A stretch of DNA of 39,836 nt from DAOVRD01 sp964521715. GTDB lineage: Bacteria > Planctomycetota > Brocadiia > SM23-32. Below, piece by piece: positions 30,125-38,415 of this stretch. Numbering within the stretch: position 1 is the first letter of the stretch; each line of letters begins with the position of its first letter. Position numbers and translations under genes: made by a program. Under the pieces are notes generated by a model. That model had not been told where the DNA came from, did not search any database, and worked only from the letters and a program-made list of their open reading frames with translations. The DNA lies in NCBI GenBank assembly GCA_964521715.1, contig CAZFSS010000034.1, positions 1 to 39,836 of the forward strand. Direction: 5' to 3'.

Positions 30125-31024
30125 TCAGTCGGTCGTCTCGGCTCCGAGCACGAGGGCGGCGGCGCCCAGCATCCCGGCTGCGTCGCCGAGCTTGTCGGGC
30201 ACTATGCGGACTGCGTCACGGGTGACGGCGTTGATGTACTTGTTGGCTTCGTGCAGCATCGCGTCGTAGAAGAGGTCCCACGCTGCGACCATTGAGCCGC
30301 CGAGCACGACGACGTCGGGGTCGGCGATGTTGCACATGTAGGCGAGTGGCACGGCCAGGTCGCGGCCGAACTCGCGCCACGCCTCTCGCGCGGCCTCGTC
30401 GCCCGCGCGTGCGAACGATCCGATCTGCTTCGCGGTGGCCACGCGCTCGGTCAGCTTCTTGTAGTTCCTGGCCACGCCCCGGCCGGAGACCTTCTCCTCG
30501 ACCTGATCCCCCTGGTACGGGGAGCACCAGATCTCCGCCCCGGCGCCGCGCGGACCGTTGAACAGCTTGCCGTCTATCACCAGGAAGCCGCCCAGGCCGG
30601 TGCCGAGGGTGAGCCCGCAGCAGACGCTCGCCCCGGCGCCCGCGCCGAAACGCGCCTCCGCCAGGCCGAAGCAGTTGGCGTCGTTGTTCAGGATCACCGG
30701 CCTGCCCAGCGCTTCGGACAGCCTCTGCACGATGGGGAAGCCGTGAAGCGACGGCAGGTTGCCCGGGCTGATGATCACTCCCGTGAAGATGTCCAGCGGC
30801 GCGGGGCTGCCGAGTCCCACGCCGGCGACCCGCTCCAGCGGGATCCCTGCCTCGGCCGCAGCAGCCGTGGCGGCACCCACTATGTTGGCCAGCACGACCT
30901 CGCAGTCCCTGTCGGCTTCGGTTGGGCGTCGAGCGCTGCCGAGGACCTTGCCGTCGCCGCGCACCAGGCCGGCGTGCACCTTCGTGCCTCCGAGGTCAAT
31001 GCCGATGGCCAGTTCGTCCGTCAC
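30125..31024 (-). CDS. ROK family sugar kinase, zinc motif lost
   Basis: 299 aa with a GTG start overlapping the preceding stop as GTGA. The ATP-binding phosphate loop IGIDLGGTKVHAGLV is at the N terminus, the catalytic region NNDANCFGLAEARFGAG carries the base Asp, and LTLGTGLGGFLVIDGKLFNG is the second ROK signature. The usual GEIGH plus CxCGxxGCxE zinc motif is replaced by GAEIWCSPYQGDQVEEKVSGRG, with no cysteine cluster. There is no N-terminal DNA-binding domain, so it should be a kinase rather than a repressor. Glucokinase is the default guess; other hexoses or amino sugars are possible. Confidence 0.88.
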   Translation of the reverse strand: MTDELAIGIDLGGTKVHAGLVRGDGKVLGSARRPTEADRDCEVVLANIVGAATAAAAEAGIPLERVAGVGLGSPAPLDIFTGVIISPGNLPSLHGFPIVQRLSEALGRPVILNNDANCFGLAEARFGAGAGASVCCGLTLGTGLGGFLVIDGKLFNGPRGAGAEIWCSPYQGDQVEEKVSGRGVARNYKKLTERVATAKQIGSFARAGDEAAREAWREFGRDLAVPLAYMCNIADPDVVVLGGSMVAAWDLFYDAMLHEANKYINAVTRDAVRIVPDKLGDAAGMLGAAALVLGAETTD

Positions 31025-31596
31025 TGCGCGCCCCCGCCGGAAGCGGCTGCTTCCGGCAGCTCGGCGACGAACGGCAGGTGGCGCCACCGGTTGCCGCAGT
31101 CCAGGCCGTAGCCGACGACGAAGACGTCGGGGATGTCCGTCCCCACGTATTCCGGTTCGATCTCGATGGCCCCCGGGCGCTGCTTGCGCAGCAGCACGCA
31201 GGTCTTCACGGACGCCGGCGCCTGCTGGGCGACGGCCCTGCGCACGGCTGCCAGGGTGCGCCCGCTGTCCAGCACGCAGTCCAGCAGCAGCACGTGGCGC
31301 CCGGCGAGCCCCAGCTCCGAGACGTCGTCCAGGATCTGAACCGCCTCCTGCCTCTGAGTGCCAGAGTAGCTCCTTGCGTTCACCAGCTCGATTTCCAGCG
31401 GCATGGTGAGGTGTCGGATCAGGTCGGCCAGGAACACGACACCCGCCTTCAGCACGGCGATGATCACGAGCGTTTCACCTTCAGGATGATCCGCGCAGAT
31501 GGCCGCCGCCAGCTCGCGAACGTGGCGGCGAATCCGTGCTTCAGAGATGACTACAGGCAGATCGGAACTCCGAGGGGCGCGCCGTGAGGCAGCCAT
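31021..31596 (-). CDS. hpt: Hypoxanthine/purine phosphoribosyltransferase-like protein
   Basis: About 191 aa, purine-salvage fold transferring phosphoribose from PRPP to a 6-oxopurine. VIIAVLKAGVVFLADLIRHL and VNARSYSGTQR are typical, as is the C-terminal VVGYGLDCGNRWRHLPFVAEL. The PRPP loop reads VLLLDCVLDSGRTL where HPRTs normally have VEDIxDTG: the Glu is Asp and the next Asp is Cys, so activity or metal binding may differ. The start is uncertain: ATG at 31596 fits the family, while 31614 and 31674 are open in frame and none has a good ribosome site. The stop overlaps the ROK start (GTGA). Confidence 0.82.
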   Translation of the reverse strand: MAASRRAPRSSDLPVVISEARIRRHVRELAAAICADHPEGETLVIIAVLKAGVVFLADLIRHLTMPLEIELVNARSYSGTQRQEAVQILDDVSELGLAGRHVLLLDCVLDSGRTLAAVRRAVAQQAPASVKTCVLLRKQRPGAIEIEPEYVGTDIPDVFVVGYGLDCGNRWRHLPFVAELPEAAASGGGAQ

Positions 31597-31732
31597 GTTC
31601 GCCGTGATGCCCATGCGGAAATGCAGACGCGCAAGAACGTAACACAAAGGCCCCCGGGCGCGCAAGAACAGCATGGGACGTCAGAGAGGCGATAAGGGCT
31701 CGGGGGTGCGGGTCAGTCGTGCGGGGGAACCT

Positions 31733-32170
31733 CTACATCCAGGCGGCGGCCTCGCCGGCCTCTTCCATGAACGGGTTGACCTCGTAGGTGATCAAGGCCG
31801 ACCACTCCCCGTCGCCGCTTGCCGGGATGAACTCCACGTCCAGGACCTTCGATCCGTTCAGGTGCCCCAGCTTGTGGTTGACCAGCTCCACCAGGTTCTT
31901 CTGGTCCTTGGCGCCGACGCTGAGCACCCGCGTGGCGTGCTTCTGGTGTCCCCGTCTGAAGTAAGCGAGCTGCTGGATTATGCTCTGCAGCAGGAACAGG
32001 CGCGTCAGGTACTTCTCGCGCAGCTCGTGAATCAGAAGGGAATAAGAATCGGGATCGAAGATGGCGTCGAGGTCGTCCCTGTGGTTCTGGAGATCCTCGA
32101 ACAGCTCCCTGCGCAGCCGAGCCTGGATCCGGGCCAGGCTCCTGGCTAGTTCGGCCGCATCGTCATTCAT
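31733..32170 (-). CDS. Protein of unknown function (145 aa)
   Basis: Acidic to neutral, mostly helical in the first 80 residues (AAELARSLARIQARLRRELF, SLLIHELREKYLTRLFLLQS, IIQQLAYFRRGHQKHATRVL). A shorter mixed segment follows (LNGSKVLDVEFIPASGDGEW). No signal peptide, membrane segment or known domain was recognised. It is the first gene after the perfect consensus promoter at 32217-32245 and precedes the phosphoribosyltransferase on the same strand. No clear ribosome site precedes the ATG. Gene reality is supported by the promoter and by the absence of a competing frame. Confidence 0.7.
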   Translation of the reverse strand: MNDDAAELARSLARIQARLRRELFEDLQNHRDDLDAIFDPDSYSLLIHELREKYLTRLFLLQSIIQQLAYFRRGHQKHATRVLSVGAKDQKNLVELVNHKLGHLNGSKVLDVEFIPASGDGEWSALITYEVNPFMEEAGEAAAWM

Positions 32171-32216
32171 CGCGATACCCGATTGTGTCGTGGCTCTTTA
32201 GCCGAGCTTACACTCC

Positions 32217-32245
32217 ATTATATGCACCGCCCACCTGCGTGTCAA
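32217..32245 (-). promoter_or_regulatory. Perfect consensus sigma-70 promoter
   Basis: On the minus strand: TTGACA (32245-32240), exactly 17 nt, TATAAT (32222-32217). Transcription would start near 32210, 40 nt before the ATG of the 145-aa gene. It may drive the whole same-strand run to 27302 (unknown 145 aa, HPRT, ROK, phosphoesterase, ADP-ribosylglycohydrolase, unknown 99 aa). A match in all 12 positions is rare in a GC-rich genome and suggests strong expression or a site kept low by a regulator. Confidence 0.8.
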
Positions 32246-32305
32246 CGAGGACGCAATCCAACGGCCGATCATGGCTCCGGGCGACGCCCCGTTCGGCGAG
32301 CCGGG

Positions 32306-33208
32306 TCATCCGGCATCGCTCGGTCCCAGCCGCGAGGCAAGGTAACCGCCGACCGTAACGGTCTCGACTCCCGCGGCTGCACGGATCCCTTGCAGGAGTT
32401 CCTCGACCTTCTCCACTCGGGAGGCCGAGCCCCCGGCTCCGAACGGCGCGCCCTTCTCGGAGACCACGAGGTGCCAGGGATGAAGGGCGATCTGGAGCAG
32501 ACCCCCCGGAGCCCGATCGCGCAGGGACTGGACCAGGTCGAGGTAGTCGCTGACCTGCCGGTTGCCTTCCAGCAGTTGCCAGAGGTAGCCGGAGATGGGC
32601 TGCCCTCGTCGGTCGGTCCCCCGGCAGAGGGCCACTTCCCAGAGCGCCGGATTCAGGTCGAGCCGGTACGGCTGCAACTGCCACTCTGTGCCCGGCCGCC
32701 TGGCGACGCTCGCATCGTAGAGGTAGCCGTGGCCGGGCAGGGCCCGGGCAAGCTCCGGCGTCAGGCGGCAATAGGGGGCGCGGAACCCGAGGGGCGTCCG
32801 TCGCAGGACGGACCCGAAGACCTGTGCGGCGCGGCTCAGGACGCGTTCGGTCTCCTCCGGGCCCAGAGGCATTCCGCTTTGCCTGCCGGCGAAGTCCTCG
32901 TGACGCCACCCGTGCCCGCCGTGCTCGAACAGCGGATTCTCCAGCGCCCGCGCGAGAAGCGCGGGCTCCCGCGACGCCAGCCGCTCCAGGCACCGAGCCT
33001 CCCAGAAAAGCGAGGCCGGCAGGGACAGGCGCTCGAGCACTCCGAGCAGCAGCGCGAGCCCCTGGAAGCACGCGTCATACGCAGCCTCCTCGGCCGGCCG
33101 GCCGGCGCTCACGGCGTCGGGCCGCCCGCGCGCGGGCCGGTTCGCGTCTGGGTCGACGTCGGCCGTGACGGCCAGGTAGAGCGGCTCTTTTGCGCGTGCA
33201 CGTTTCAA
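32306..33208 (-). CDS. Polysaccharide deacetylase (NodB fold)
   Basis: 300 aa. NodB motifs: TADVDPDAN (motif 1 acids), HGGHGWRHEDF (metal histidines of motif 2), LGFRAPYCRL (motif 3 with catalytic Arg) and ALHPWHLV (motif 5 His). No signal peptide is seen, so the protein is probably cytoplasmic or uses an unrecognised route. Such enzymes remove acetyl groups from N-acetyl sugars of glycans or lipid-linked sugars. The best start is TTG at 33208, preceded by GGAGG at 7 nt; an open frame continues far upstream, opposite topA, but has no homology. It lies divergent from topA and upstream of the consensus promoter of the next gene. Confidence 0.85.
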   Translation of the reverse strand: MKRARAKEPLYLAVTADVDPDANRPARGRPDAVSAGRPAEEAAYDACFQGLALLLGVLERLSLPASLFWEARCLERLASREPALLARALENPLFEHGGHGWRHEDFAGRQSGMPLGPEETERVLSRAAQVFGSVLRRTPLGFRAPYCRLTPELARALPGHGYLYDASVARRPGTEWQLQPYRLDLNPALWEVALCRGTDRRGQPISGYLWQLLEGNRQVSDYLDLVQSLRDRAPGGLLQIALHPWHLVVSEKGAPFGAGGSASRVEKVEELLQGIRAAAGVETVTVGGYLASRLGPSDAG

Positions 33209-33215
33209 GCTCTCG

Positions 33216-33220
33216 CCTCC
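33216..33220 (-). promoter_or_regulatory. Ribosome site deciding a TTG start
   Basis: GGAGG on the minus strand, 7 nt before the TTG at 33208-33206. There is no ATG or GTG nearby in frame with comparable support, which favours the TTG start for the deacetylase. Confidence 0.6.
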
Positions 33221-33285
33221 GCAGCCCTGAGTGTACGCGCCCCCGCGCCGGCGCGTCAAAAGCCGCCGGTGCCGCGGCACGGGGT

Positions 33286-33315
33286 TTGACATTGCCGAAG
33301 GCTTCTTCCTACAAT
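33286..33315 (+). promoter_or_regulatory. topA promoter
   Basis: TTGACA (33286-33291), 18-nt spacer, TACAAT (33310-33315): perfect -35 and 5 of 6 in the -10. Transcription would start near 33322, about 25 nt before the topA ATG. Confidence 0.75.
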
Positions 33316-33346
33316 CGCCCATGGGGTATCTTCCTGAGTGCCTGCA

Positions 33347-35941
33347 ATGGCCAAGAAGGTCGTCATAGTTGAGTCGGGCGCGAAGGCGAAGACGATCTCG
33401 CGCTACCTGGGCAAGGGCTTCACGGTGAAGGCCTCGCGCGGGCACGTGCGCGACCTGCCCGAGGACAAGTTCGGCGTGGAGGTCGAGAACGGGTTCGAGC
33501 CGACCTACGAGGTCATGCCCGACAGCCAGAAGATCGTGGACCAGTTGCGCAAGGCGACCGCCGGCGCGGGGGAGGTCTACCTCGCCCCCGATCCCGACCG
33601 GGAGGGCGAAGCCATCGCCTGGCACCTCCAGCACGTGCTGGACCTGCCCGCAGACAAGGTCAAGCGCGTGACCTTCAACGAAATCACGCGCAGCGCCGTG
33701 CGGGAAGCGTTCGAGCATCCCAGGGACGTCGACCTGAACCTGGTCAACGCACAGCAGGCCCGCCGCATCCTCGACCGCATCGTCGGCTACGAGCTCAGCC
33801 CGCTCATCAGCAGGAAGGTGGTGCGCGGCCTGAGCGCCGGGCGCGTTCAGAGCGTGGCCCTGCGGCTGATCGTCGAGCGCGAACGCGAACGCGGCGCCTT
33901 CAAGGTCGAGGAGTACTGGAAGGTCACGGCCGTCCTGTCGAGGGCCGAGCAGGAGGCGACGTTCGAGGCCGAGCTGCGCAAGCTCGAAGGCGATGAGGTC
34001 CGGATCGCCACGGGCGCCGAGGCCGAACGGATCGTCCGGCTGCTGGAGGGCGAGCCCTTCACCGTGGCGTCCGTGAGCCAGCGCGACGCCAGCAGCACGG
34101 CGCGGGCCCCCTTCATCACGAGCACGATGCAGCAGGCGGCCAACAGCCGCCTCCGGTTCACCGCAGAGCAGACGATGCGCATCGCCCAGCAGCTCTACGA
34201 AGGGGTGGACGTCGGTACCGAGGCGGTGGGCCTGATCACCTACATGCGCACCGACTCGACGCGCGTGGCCAGTCAGGCGCTGGACGCGTGTCGGGGCTTC
34301 ATCGGCGAGCACTACGGGGACGAGTACCTGCCGGCGACGCCGAATGCATTCCGCAGCCCCCGGGGGGCGCAGGGCGCCCACGAGGCGATCCGGCCGACCG
34401 ACGTGCGTCGCCGGCCCGAAGATCTGCGTCCCTATCTGTCGGACAGGCAGTACACGCTCTACGAGCTGATCTGGCGGCGGTTCGTGGCCAGCCAGATGAA
34501 CCCCGCGCGCTACAAGGTGACCGAGGCGCTGATCGAGGCGGGGCCCGGCCAGTTCGCGGCCAGCGGACGCGTCACTACGTTCGACGGCTACACGCGCGTC
34601 TATTCCGCGCGTGACGAGTCGGCCGATCAGGCGCTGCCCGAGCTGCTCGAGGGCGAGGTGCTGAGCCTGCGGGAACTGGCGCCCTCGCAGCACTTCACCC
34701 AGCCGCCGGCCCGCTACACGGAAGCCACGCTGGTCCGCGAGCTGGAGCGGCGGGGCATCGGCCGGCCCAGCACGTACGCCCCGACCATCGCCACGCTGCT
34801 GCGGCGCAACTACGTGCGCAGGGAACGGCGCGCCCTGGGCCCCACGGACCTGGGGATCATCGTGACCGAACTGCTCGTGGAGCACTTCCCGCGCGAAATG
34901 GACTACTCGTTCACCAGCATGATGGAGGAGGAGCTGGACGAGATCGAGGAGGGCAAGCGGGACTGGCGCGGGACGCTGGCCGAGTTCTACGACCAGTTCG
35001 CGCGCGACCTGGAGAAGGCCAGGGACGGGATGCAGTCCGTCTCCACGCTGGAACCCGACGAGCAGGTCACGTGCGCGGAGTGCGGGCGGCCGATGGTGCT
35101 GAAGTTCAGCCGCAAGGGGGACAAGTTCCTCGGCTGCTCGGGCTTCCCAGAATGCAGCAATACGAAGAGCCTGGACAAGGGGACCGGTCAACCCGTCGAG
35201 ACGGAGTTCAAGTGCGACAAGTGCGGCGCCCCGATGCTCCGCCGCGTCGGCAAGCGCGGGAGGGAGTACCTGGCCTGCTCGGCCTATCCGAAGTGCCGCA
35301 ACATCATGGGCCTGAACCGCGAGGGCGAGCCCGTCAAGCTCAAGCCCCGCGTGAGCACGGGGTTCTCATGTCCCCGGTGCGGCGGCGAGATGCACGTCGC
35401 CGAGGACGGCGCGGCGGAGGAGCTGACCTGCGGCAAATGCCGCCAGCGAGTGCCCATGCTCACCGTGGCGCAGGCGCTCCAGGCAACCGAGCTTGCGTCC
35501 GAGGAGGCGCTGGCGACCTGCGAGAAGTGCGGCGCTCCCATGGCCGTGAAGCGCAGCCGCAAGGGCCTCTTCCTGGGCTGCAGCCGGTATCCCGAGTGCA
35601 AGAGCACGCAGGCCCTTCCGAAGGGGTCGCTCCCGGACGCGCAGCCCACGCACGAGAAATGCGACAAGTGCGGCCGGCCGTTGGTGGTGCGATGGGGCCA
35701 GTACGGCCGGTTCCTCGCCTGCAGCGGCTTTCCCCGCTGCCGCAACACGTGGCAGGTCCCGGCCCGGCGGAAGAAGTGCCCGGTCGAGGGCTGCGGCGGG
35801 GAGCTGATCAAGAAGATATCCCCCGAGGGCGAGGCCCGCTACGGCTGCACGCGCTTCCCCGAATGTGACCACACGGAGCCCGCGCCCGCGAGCCGGAAGC
35901 CCAAGGGGCGGACCGAACCCGGCGGGACCGGCGATAAGTAG
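33347..35941 (+). CDS. topA: DNA topoisomerase I with six C-terminal zinc ribbons
   Basis: 864 aa, type IA topoisomerase that relaxes negative supercoils. The Toprim domain has KKVVIVESGAKAKTI (Glu9) and APDPDREGEA (D82, D84, E86). The catalytic tyrosine is Tyr299 in VGLITYMRTDSTRV. After residue 570 the C terminus contains repeated zinc ribbons: CAEC...CSGFPEC, CDKC...CSAYPKC, CPRC...CGKC, CEKC...CSRYPEC, CDKC...CSGFPRC and a last CPVEGC...CTRFPEC. E. coli TopA has three such Cys4 domains, so this tail is long. The chosen ATG (33347) fits family starts; a GTG three codons upstream is open. Downstream, acylphosphatase is convergent (36 bp). Confidence 0.96.
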   Translation: MAKKVVIVESGAKAKTISRYLGKGFTVKASRGHVRDLPEDKFGVEVENGFEPTYEVMPDSQKIVDQLRKATAGAGEVYLAPDPDREGEAIAWHLQHVLDLPADKVKRVTFNEITRSAVREAFEHPRDVDLNLVNAQQARRILDRIVGYELSPLISRKVVRGLSAGRVQSVALRLIVERERERGAFKVEEYWKVTAVLSRAEQEATFEAELRKLEGDEVRIATGAEAERIVRLLEGEPFTVASVSQRDASSTARAPFITSTMQQAANSRLRFTAEQTMRIAQQLYEGVDVGTEAVGLITYMRTDSTRVASQALDACRGFIGEHYGDEYLPATPNAFRSPRGAQGAHEAIRPTDVRRRPEDLRPYLSDRQYTLYELIWRRFVASQMNPARYKVTEALIEAGPGQFAASGRVTTFDGYTRVYSARDESADQALPELLEGEVLSLRELAPSQHFTQPPARYTEATLVRELERRGIGRPSTYAPTIATLLRRNYVRRERRALGPTDLGIIVTELLVEHFPREMDYSFTSMMEEELDEIEEGKRDWRGTLAEFYDQFARDLEKARDGMQSVSTLEPDEQVTCAECGRPMVLKFSRKGDKFLGCSGFPECSNTKSLDKGTGQPVETEFKCDKCGAPMLRRVGKRGREYLACSAYPKCRNIMGLNREGEPVKLKPRVSTGFSCPRCGGEMHVAEDGAAEELTCGKCRQRVPMLTVAQALQATELASEEALATCEKCGAPMAVKRSRKGLFLGCSRYPECKSTQALPKGSLPDAQPTHEKCDKCGRPLVVRWGQYGRFLACSGFPRCRNTWQVPARRKKCPVEGCGGELIKKISPEGEARYGCTRFPECDHTEPAPASRKPKGRTEPGGTGDK

Positions 35942-35976
35942 CGGCGGCGGGCCGACTCGGGCGTTCCCGCGTGCCC

Positions 35977-36267
35977 TCAGTACCTGACCGAGAAGCCCAG
36001 GAACTCGTCGGTCGCATCTTTCCACTCGACGTCGACCGAATCCACCTGGGCCAACCTGGGCCCCTTGTAGCACCAGGCCACCATCTGCTGCACCTGGCTG
36101 CGCGTCCCCTCGAAGACGGCTTCCACCTTGCCGTCCCACCGGTTTCTCACCCATCCCGTCAGCCCCAGGGCCTGCGCCCTGTCGCACGTCGTGCCGCGGA
36201 ACCAGACCCCCTGCACCCGGCCGCCGATCACCACTTCGGCCCTGATCCTGTCTTGCTGCTCGTTCAT
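35977..36267 (-). CDS. Acylphosphatase
   Basis: 96 aa. Hydrolyses acyl phosphates such as acetyl phosphate or 1,3-bisphosphoglycerate. The signature GRVQGVWFRGTTCDRA carries the catalytic Arg24, and VRNRWDGKVEAVFEG carries Asn42. The size is typical. The start at 36267 is chosen from family length; an open frame runs upstream to 36429 without homology. The fold is the same as the N-terminal domain of HypF at 1-696 but the two are separate genes. It is divergent from the methyltransferase at 36383. Confidence 0.92.
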   Translation of the reverse strand: MNEQQDRIRAEVVIGGRVQGVWFRGTTCDRAQALGLTGWVRNRWDGKVEAVFEGTRSQVQQMVAWCYKGPRLAQVDSVDVEWKDATDEFLGFSVRY

Positions 36268-36382
36268 GCCCAACGGCGCCGGCGCCTCGTGATATTGCCC
36301 TGCCGTCTGCCCGCATGTTAGTGTAGACGGGCGGCGGCAATGCCGCAAGCACAGGTTCCCGCTCCTTCGAGATGCGCCGGGC

Positions 36383-37135
36383 ATGGGCGACGCGGACTCC
36401 GATCTGCCGTTCAACGACTTCGATGCCATCGCGGACGTCTACGATGAGCTGGTGAGCTGGGCGCCGTACGATCTGTGGGTGGTCGAGCTGGCGAAGCGGC
36501 TGCGCCGCTGGGGTCTGCGCGCGGGCGATTGGATACTCGACGCCGCCTGCGGCACGGGCCTCTCGACGCTGCCCTGGCTGGAACGGGGCTACAACGTCGT
36601 CGGGGCGGACGTCTCCGAGCCGATGCTCGAGCGCGCGCGGGCGCGGCTGCGCCAGGAAGGTTGCCGCGCTGAGCTCAAGCAGCAGGACCTGCTGCAACTC
36701 GACGCAGGCCGGCAGTTCGACGCCGCCATCGTGATGCATAGCGGGCTGGATTACATCCTGGAGCCTGACCGGCTTCAGGAGGCGTTTCTTTCGCTCCGGC
36801 GGTGCGTGCGGCCGGGCGGTCTGCTGGCTTTCGACAAGTGTCTGGATGAGCCGTCCTTCTACCGGGACGATTACTCGGAGTCCCGCAAGCTCTCGTGCGG
36901 CAGCGTCAGCTTCGAGTACCGATGGGACCGGTCCCGGGGGGTGATGGAGCAGCGTTGCACCGTCTTCCGGGATTCCGGTCCGGAGCCCCGGCGCAGCGCC
37001 GTCATCTTCTGGCTGAAGGCGGTTCCCGTCGAGAATCTGATCGGCATGGCGGTCAAGGCGGGCTTCACGATGCTCGAGGCGCCGAAGCAGTTCACGGTGA
37101 CGGATCCTGGAATGGGCATCTTCCGTGCGTTCTAG
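36383..37135 (+). CDS. Class I SAM-dependent methyltransferase
   Basis: 250 aa. N-terminal FDAIADVYDELVSW, motif I WILDAACGTGLSTL (near residues 51-64), VVGADVSEPMLERA and DAAIVMHSGLDYIL are typical of small-molecule methyltransferases. The C-terminal region (SVSFEYRWDRSRGVMEQRCTV) recalls the same broad group as the protein at 15867-16601. Substrate unknown. It is followed 39 bp later by an URO-D-like gene on the same strand, so the two are probably one unit and may share a substrate. Confidence 0.88.
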   Translation: MGDADSDLPFNDFDAIADVYDELVSWAPYDLWVVELAKRLRRWGLRAGDWILDAACGTGLSTLPWLERGYNVVGADVSEPMLERARARLRQEGCRAELKQQDLLQLDAGRQFDAAIVMHSGLDYILEPDRLQEAFLSLRRCVRPGGLLAFDKCLDEPSFYRDDYSESRKLSCGSVSFEYRWDRSRGVMEQRCTVFRDSGPEPRRSAVIFWLKAVPVENLIGMAVKAGFTMLEAPKQFTVTDPGMGIFRAF

Positions 37136-37174
37136 GCCGTGCGGCTTGCGCGGCCCGAGGTCGGAGGGAGGGCG

Positions 37175-38410
37175 ATGAAGAACGGTCGGGACGTTCGCAT
37201 CTTGCGCGACCTGGCGGTGCGCTACGTCGACATCTGCAACAAGGATGTTCAGCGCGAGCGCCGCGACCTGTGGCGCCGGCACAACAGCCTGGTCAGAACG
37301 CGGCCGCTCATATACGCGCGCTGCATCTCCCTGCGCGGCGACGAGATCCCGGACCTGGCGCTGGAGTGCGAGGACCCGTTCTACCGCCAGCACGAGGACT
37401 TCCTCCGGCGGATGATCTTCCAGGACGGCGTTGGGGACGACTTCATCTTCGAGCCGTGGATCACGCAGCGGGCCAGCCTGGTCACCCCGGCCGGCGGGCC
37501 GTGGGGATTCAGATACGACCATATTTACAGCGGGGCGCCGCGCGGGGCGTGGAAGTTCGACCCGCCGGTCAAAGAACTCGCCGACATCAAGAAGCTTGCG
37601 GAGCCCCATCACGTTGTCGACGAGGAGGCGACGGCGCGGGACGTCGCCCGCCTCCGGGATGCGGTCGGCGACCTGCTGGAGGTCAGCGTGGACCGCGCGC
37701 CGTTCTACCGCGTCTGGCACGCGGACATCTCCTACGACCTGGCGCAGCTCAGGGGGCTGGAGCAGGTCATGTGGGACATGGCCGACAACCCCGAGTGGCT
37801 GCACGGGCTGGCCGGGCGCCTGAGCGCCAGCGTCCTGCGCACGCACGACGAGGCCGAACGGGCGGGGGACTGGCGCCTGTGCGACCACGGGAACCAGGCC
37901 ATGCCCTACGCGCTCGAGCTGTCCGACCCGCAGGCGAACAGCGAAAGCGTGACGCGCGATCGGCTCTGGACGTTCGCCGCCGCTCAGGAGATGGCCCAGG
38001 TCTCCCCACAGATGCACGAGGAGTTCGTGCTCAACTACCAGCTCCCCATCATCGAGAAGTTCGGCCTGGTCGCCTACGGCTGCTGCGAGGACCTGACGCA
38101 CAAGATCGACATGCTGCGCAGGATCCCCAACCTGCGGCGCATCGCCGTCACGCCGGTCGCGGACGTGGCGAAGTGCGCCGAGCAGATCGGCGAGGATTAC
38201 GTCTTCTCCTGGCGCCCGAACCCGGCGCTGATGGTCTCGTGCGGTTTCGACGCGGAGCGCGTCCGCCGCATCGTGCGCGGGGGGCTGGAGGCATCGAGGG
38301 GCTGCCACGTGGACATCACGCTCAAGGACATTGAGACGGTCCAGGGCGACCCCACGCGCCTGCGCCGGTGGGTGGAGATAGTGCGCGCAACCGCCGAGCA
38401 GTTCGCCTGA
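37175..38410 (+). CDS. Uroporphyrinogen decarboxylase-like (URO-D/MtaA superfamily) protein
   Basis: 411 aa. The TIM-barrel pattern and the late segment GLVAYGCCEDLTHKIDMLRRIPNLRRIAVTPVADVA align in order with URO-D and cobamide methyltransferase (MtaA/CmuA) proteins. In methyltransferases this place usually has HxCG; here it is YGCCED, so one metal ligand is changed. It is therefore not a haem-synthesis HemE. Related URO-D-like genes are frequent in Planctomycetes, Verrucomicrobia and Lentisphaerae, often of unknown role. Start at 37175 after GGAGGGAGGG. It is convergent with the aspartate aminotransferase, with copy B of the 35-bp element between them. Confidence 0.75.
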   Translation: MKNGRDVRILRDLAVRYVDICNKDVQRERRDLWRRHNSLVRTRPLIYARCISLRGDEIPDLALECEDPFYRQHEDFLRRMIFQDGVGDDFIFEPWITQRASLVTPAGGPWGFRYDHIYSGAPRGAWKFDPPVKELADIKKLAEPHHVVDEEATARDVARLRDAVGDLLEVSVDRAPFYRVWHADISYDLAQLRGLEQVMWDMADNPEWLHGLAGRLSASVLRTHDEAERAGDWRLCDHGNQAMPYALELSDPQANSESVTRDRLWTFAAAQEMAQVSPQMHEEFVLNYQLPIIEKFGLVAYGCCEDLTHKIDMLRRIPNLRRIAVTPVADVAKCAEQIGEDYVFSWRPNPALMVSCGFDAERVRRIVRGGLEASRGCHVDITLKDIETVQGDPTRLRRWVEIVRATAEQFA

Positions 38411-38415
38411 GCCTC

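Noticed and set aside
33209..35191. Upstream extension of the deacetylase frame
   Set aside because: The frame stays open opposite topA but shows no homology. The TTG at 33208 with GGAGG upstream and motif 1 soon after is the sensible start.
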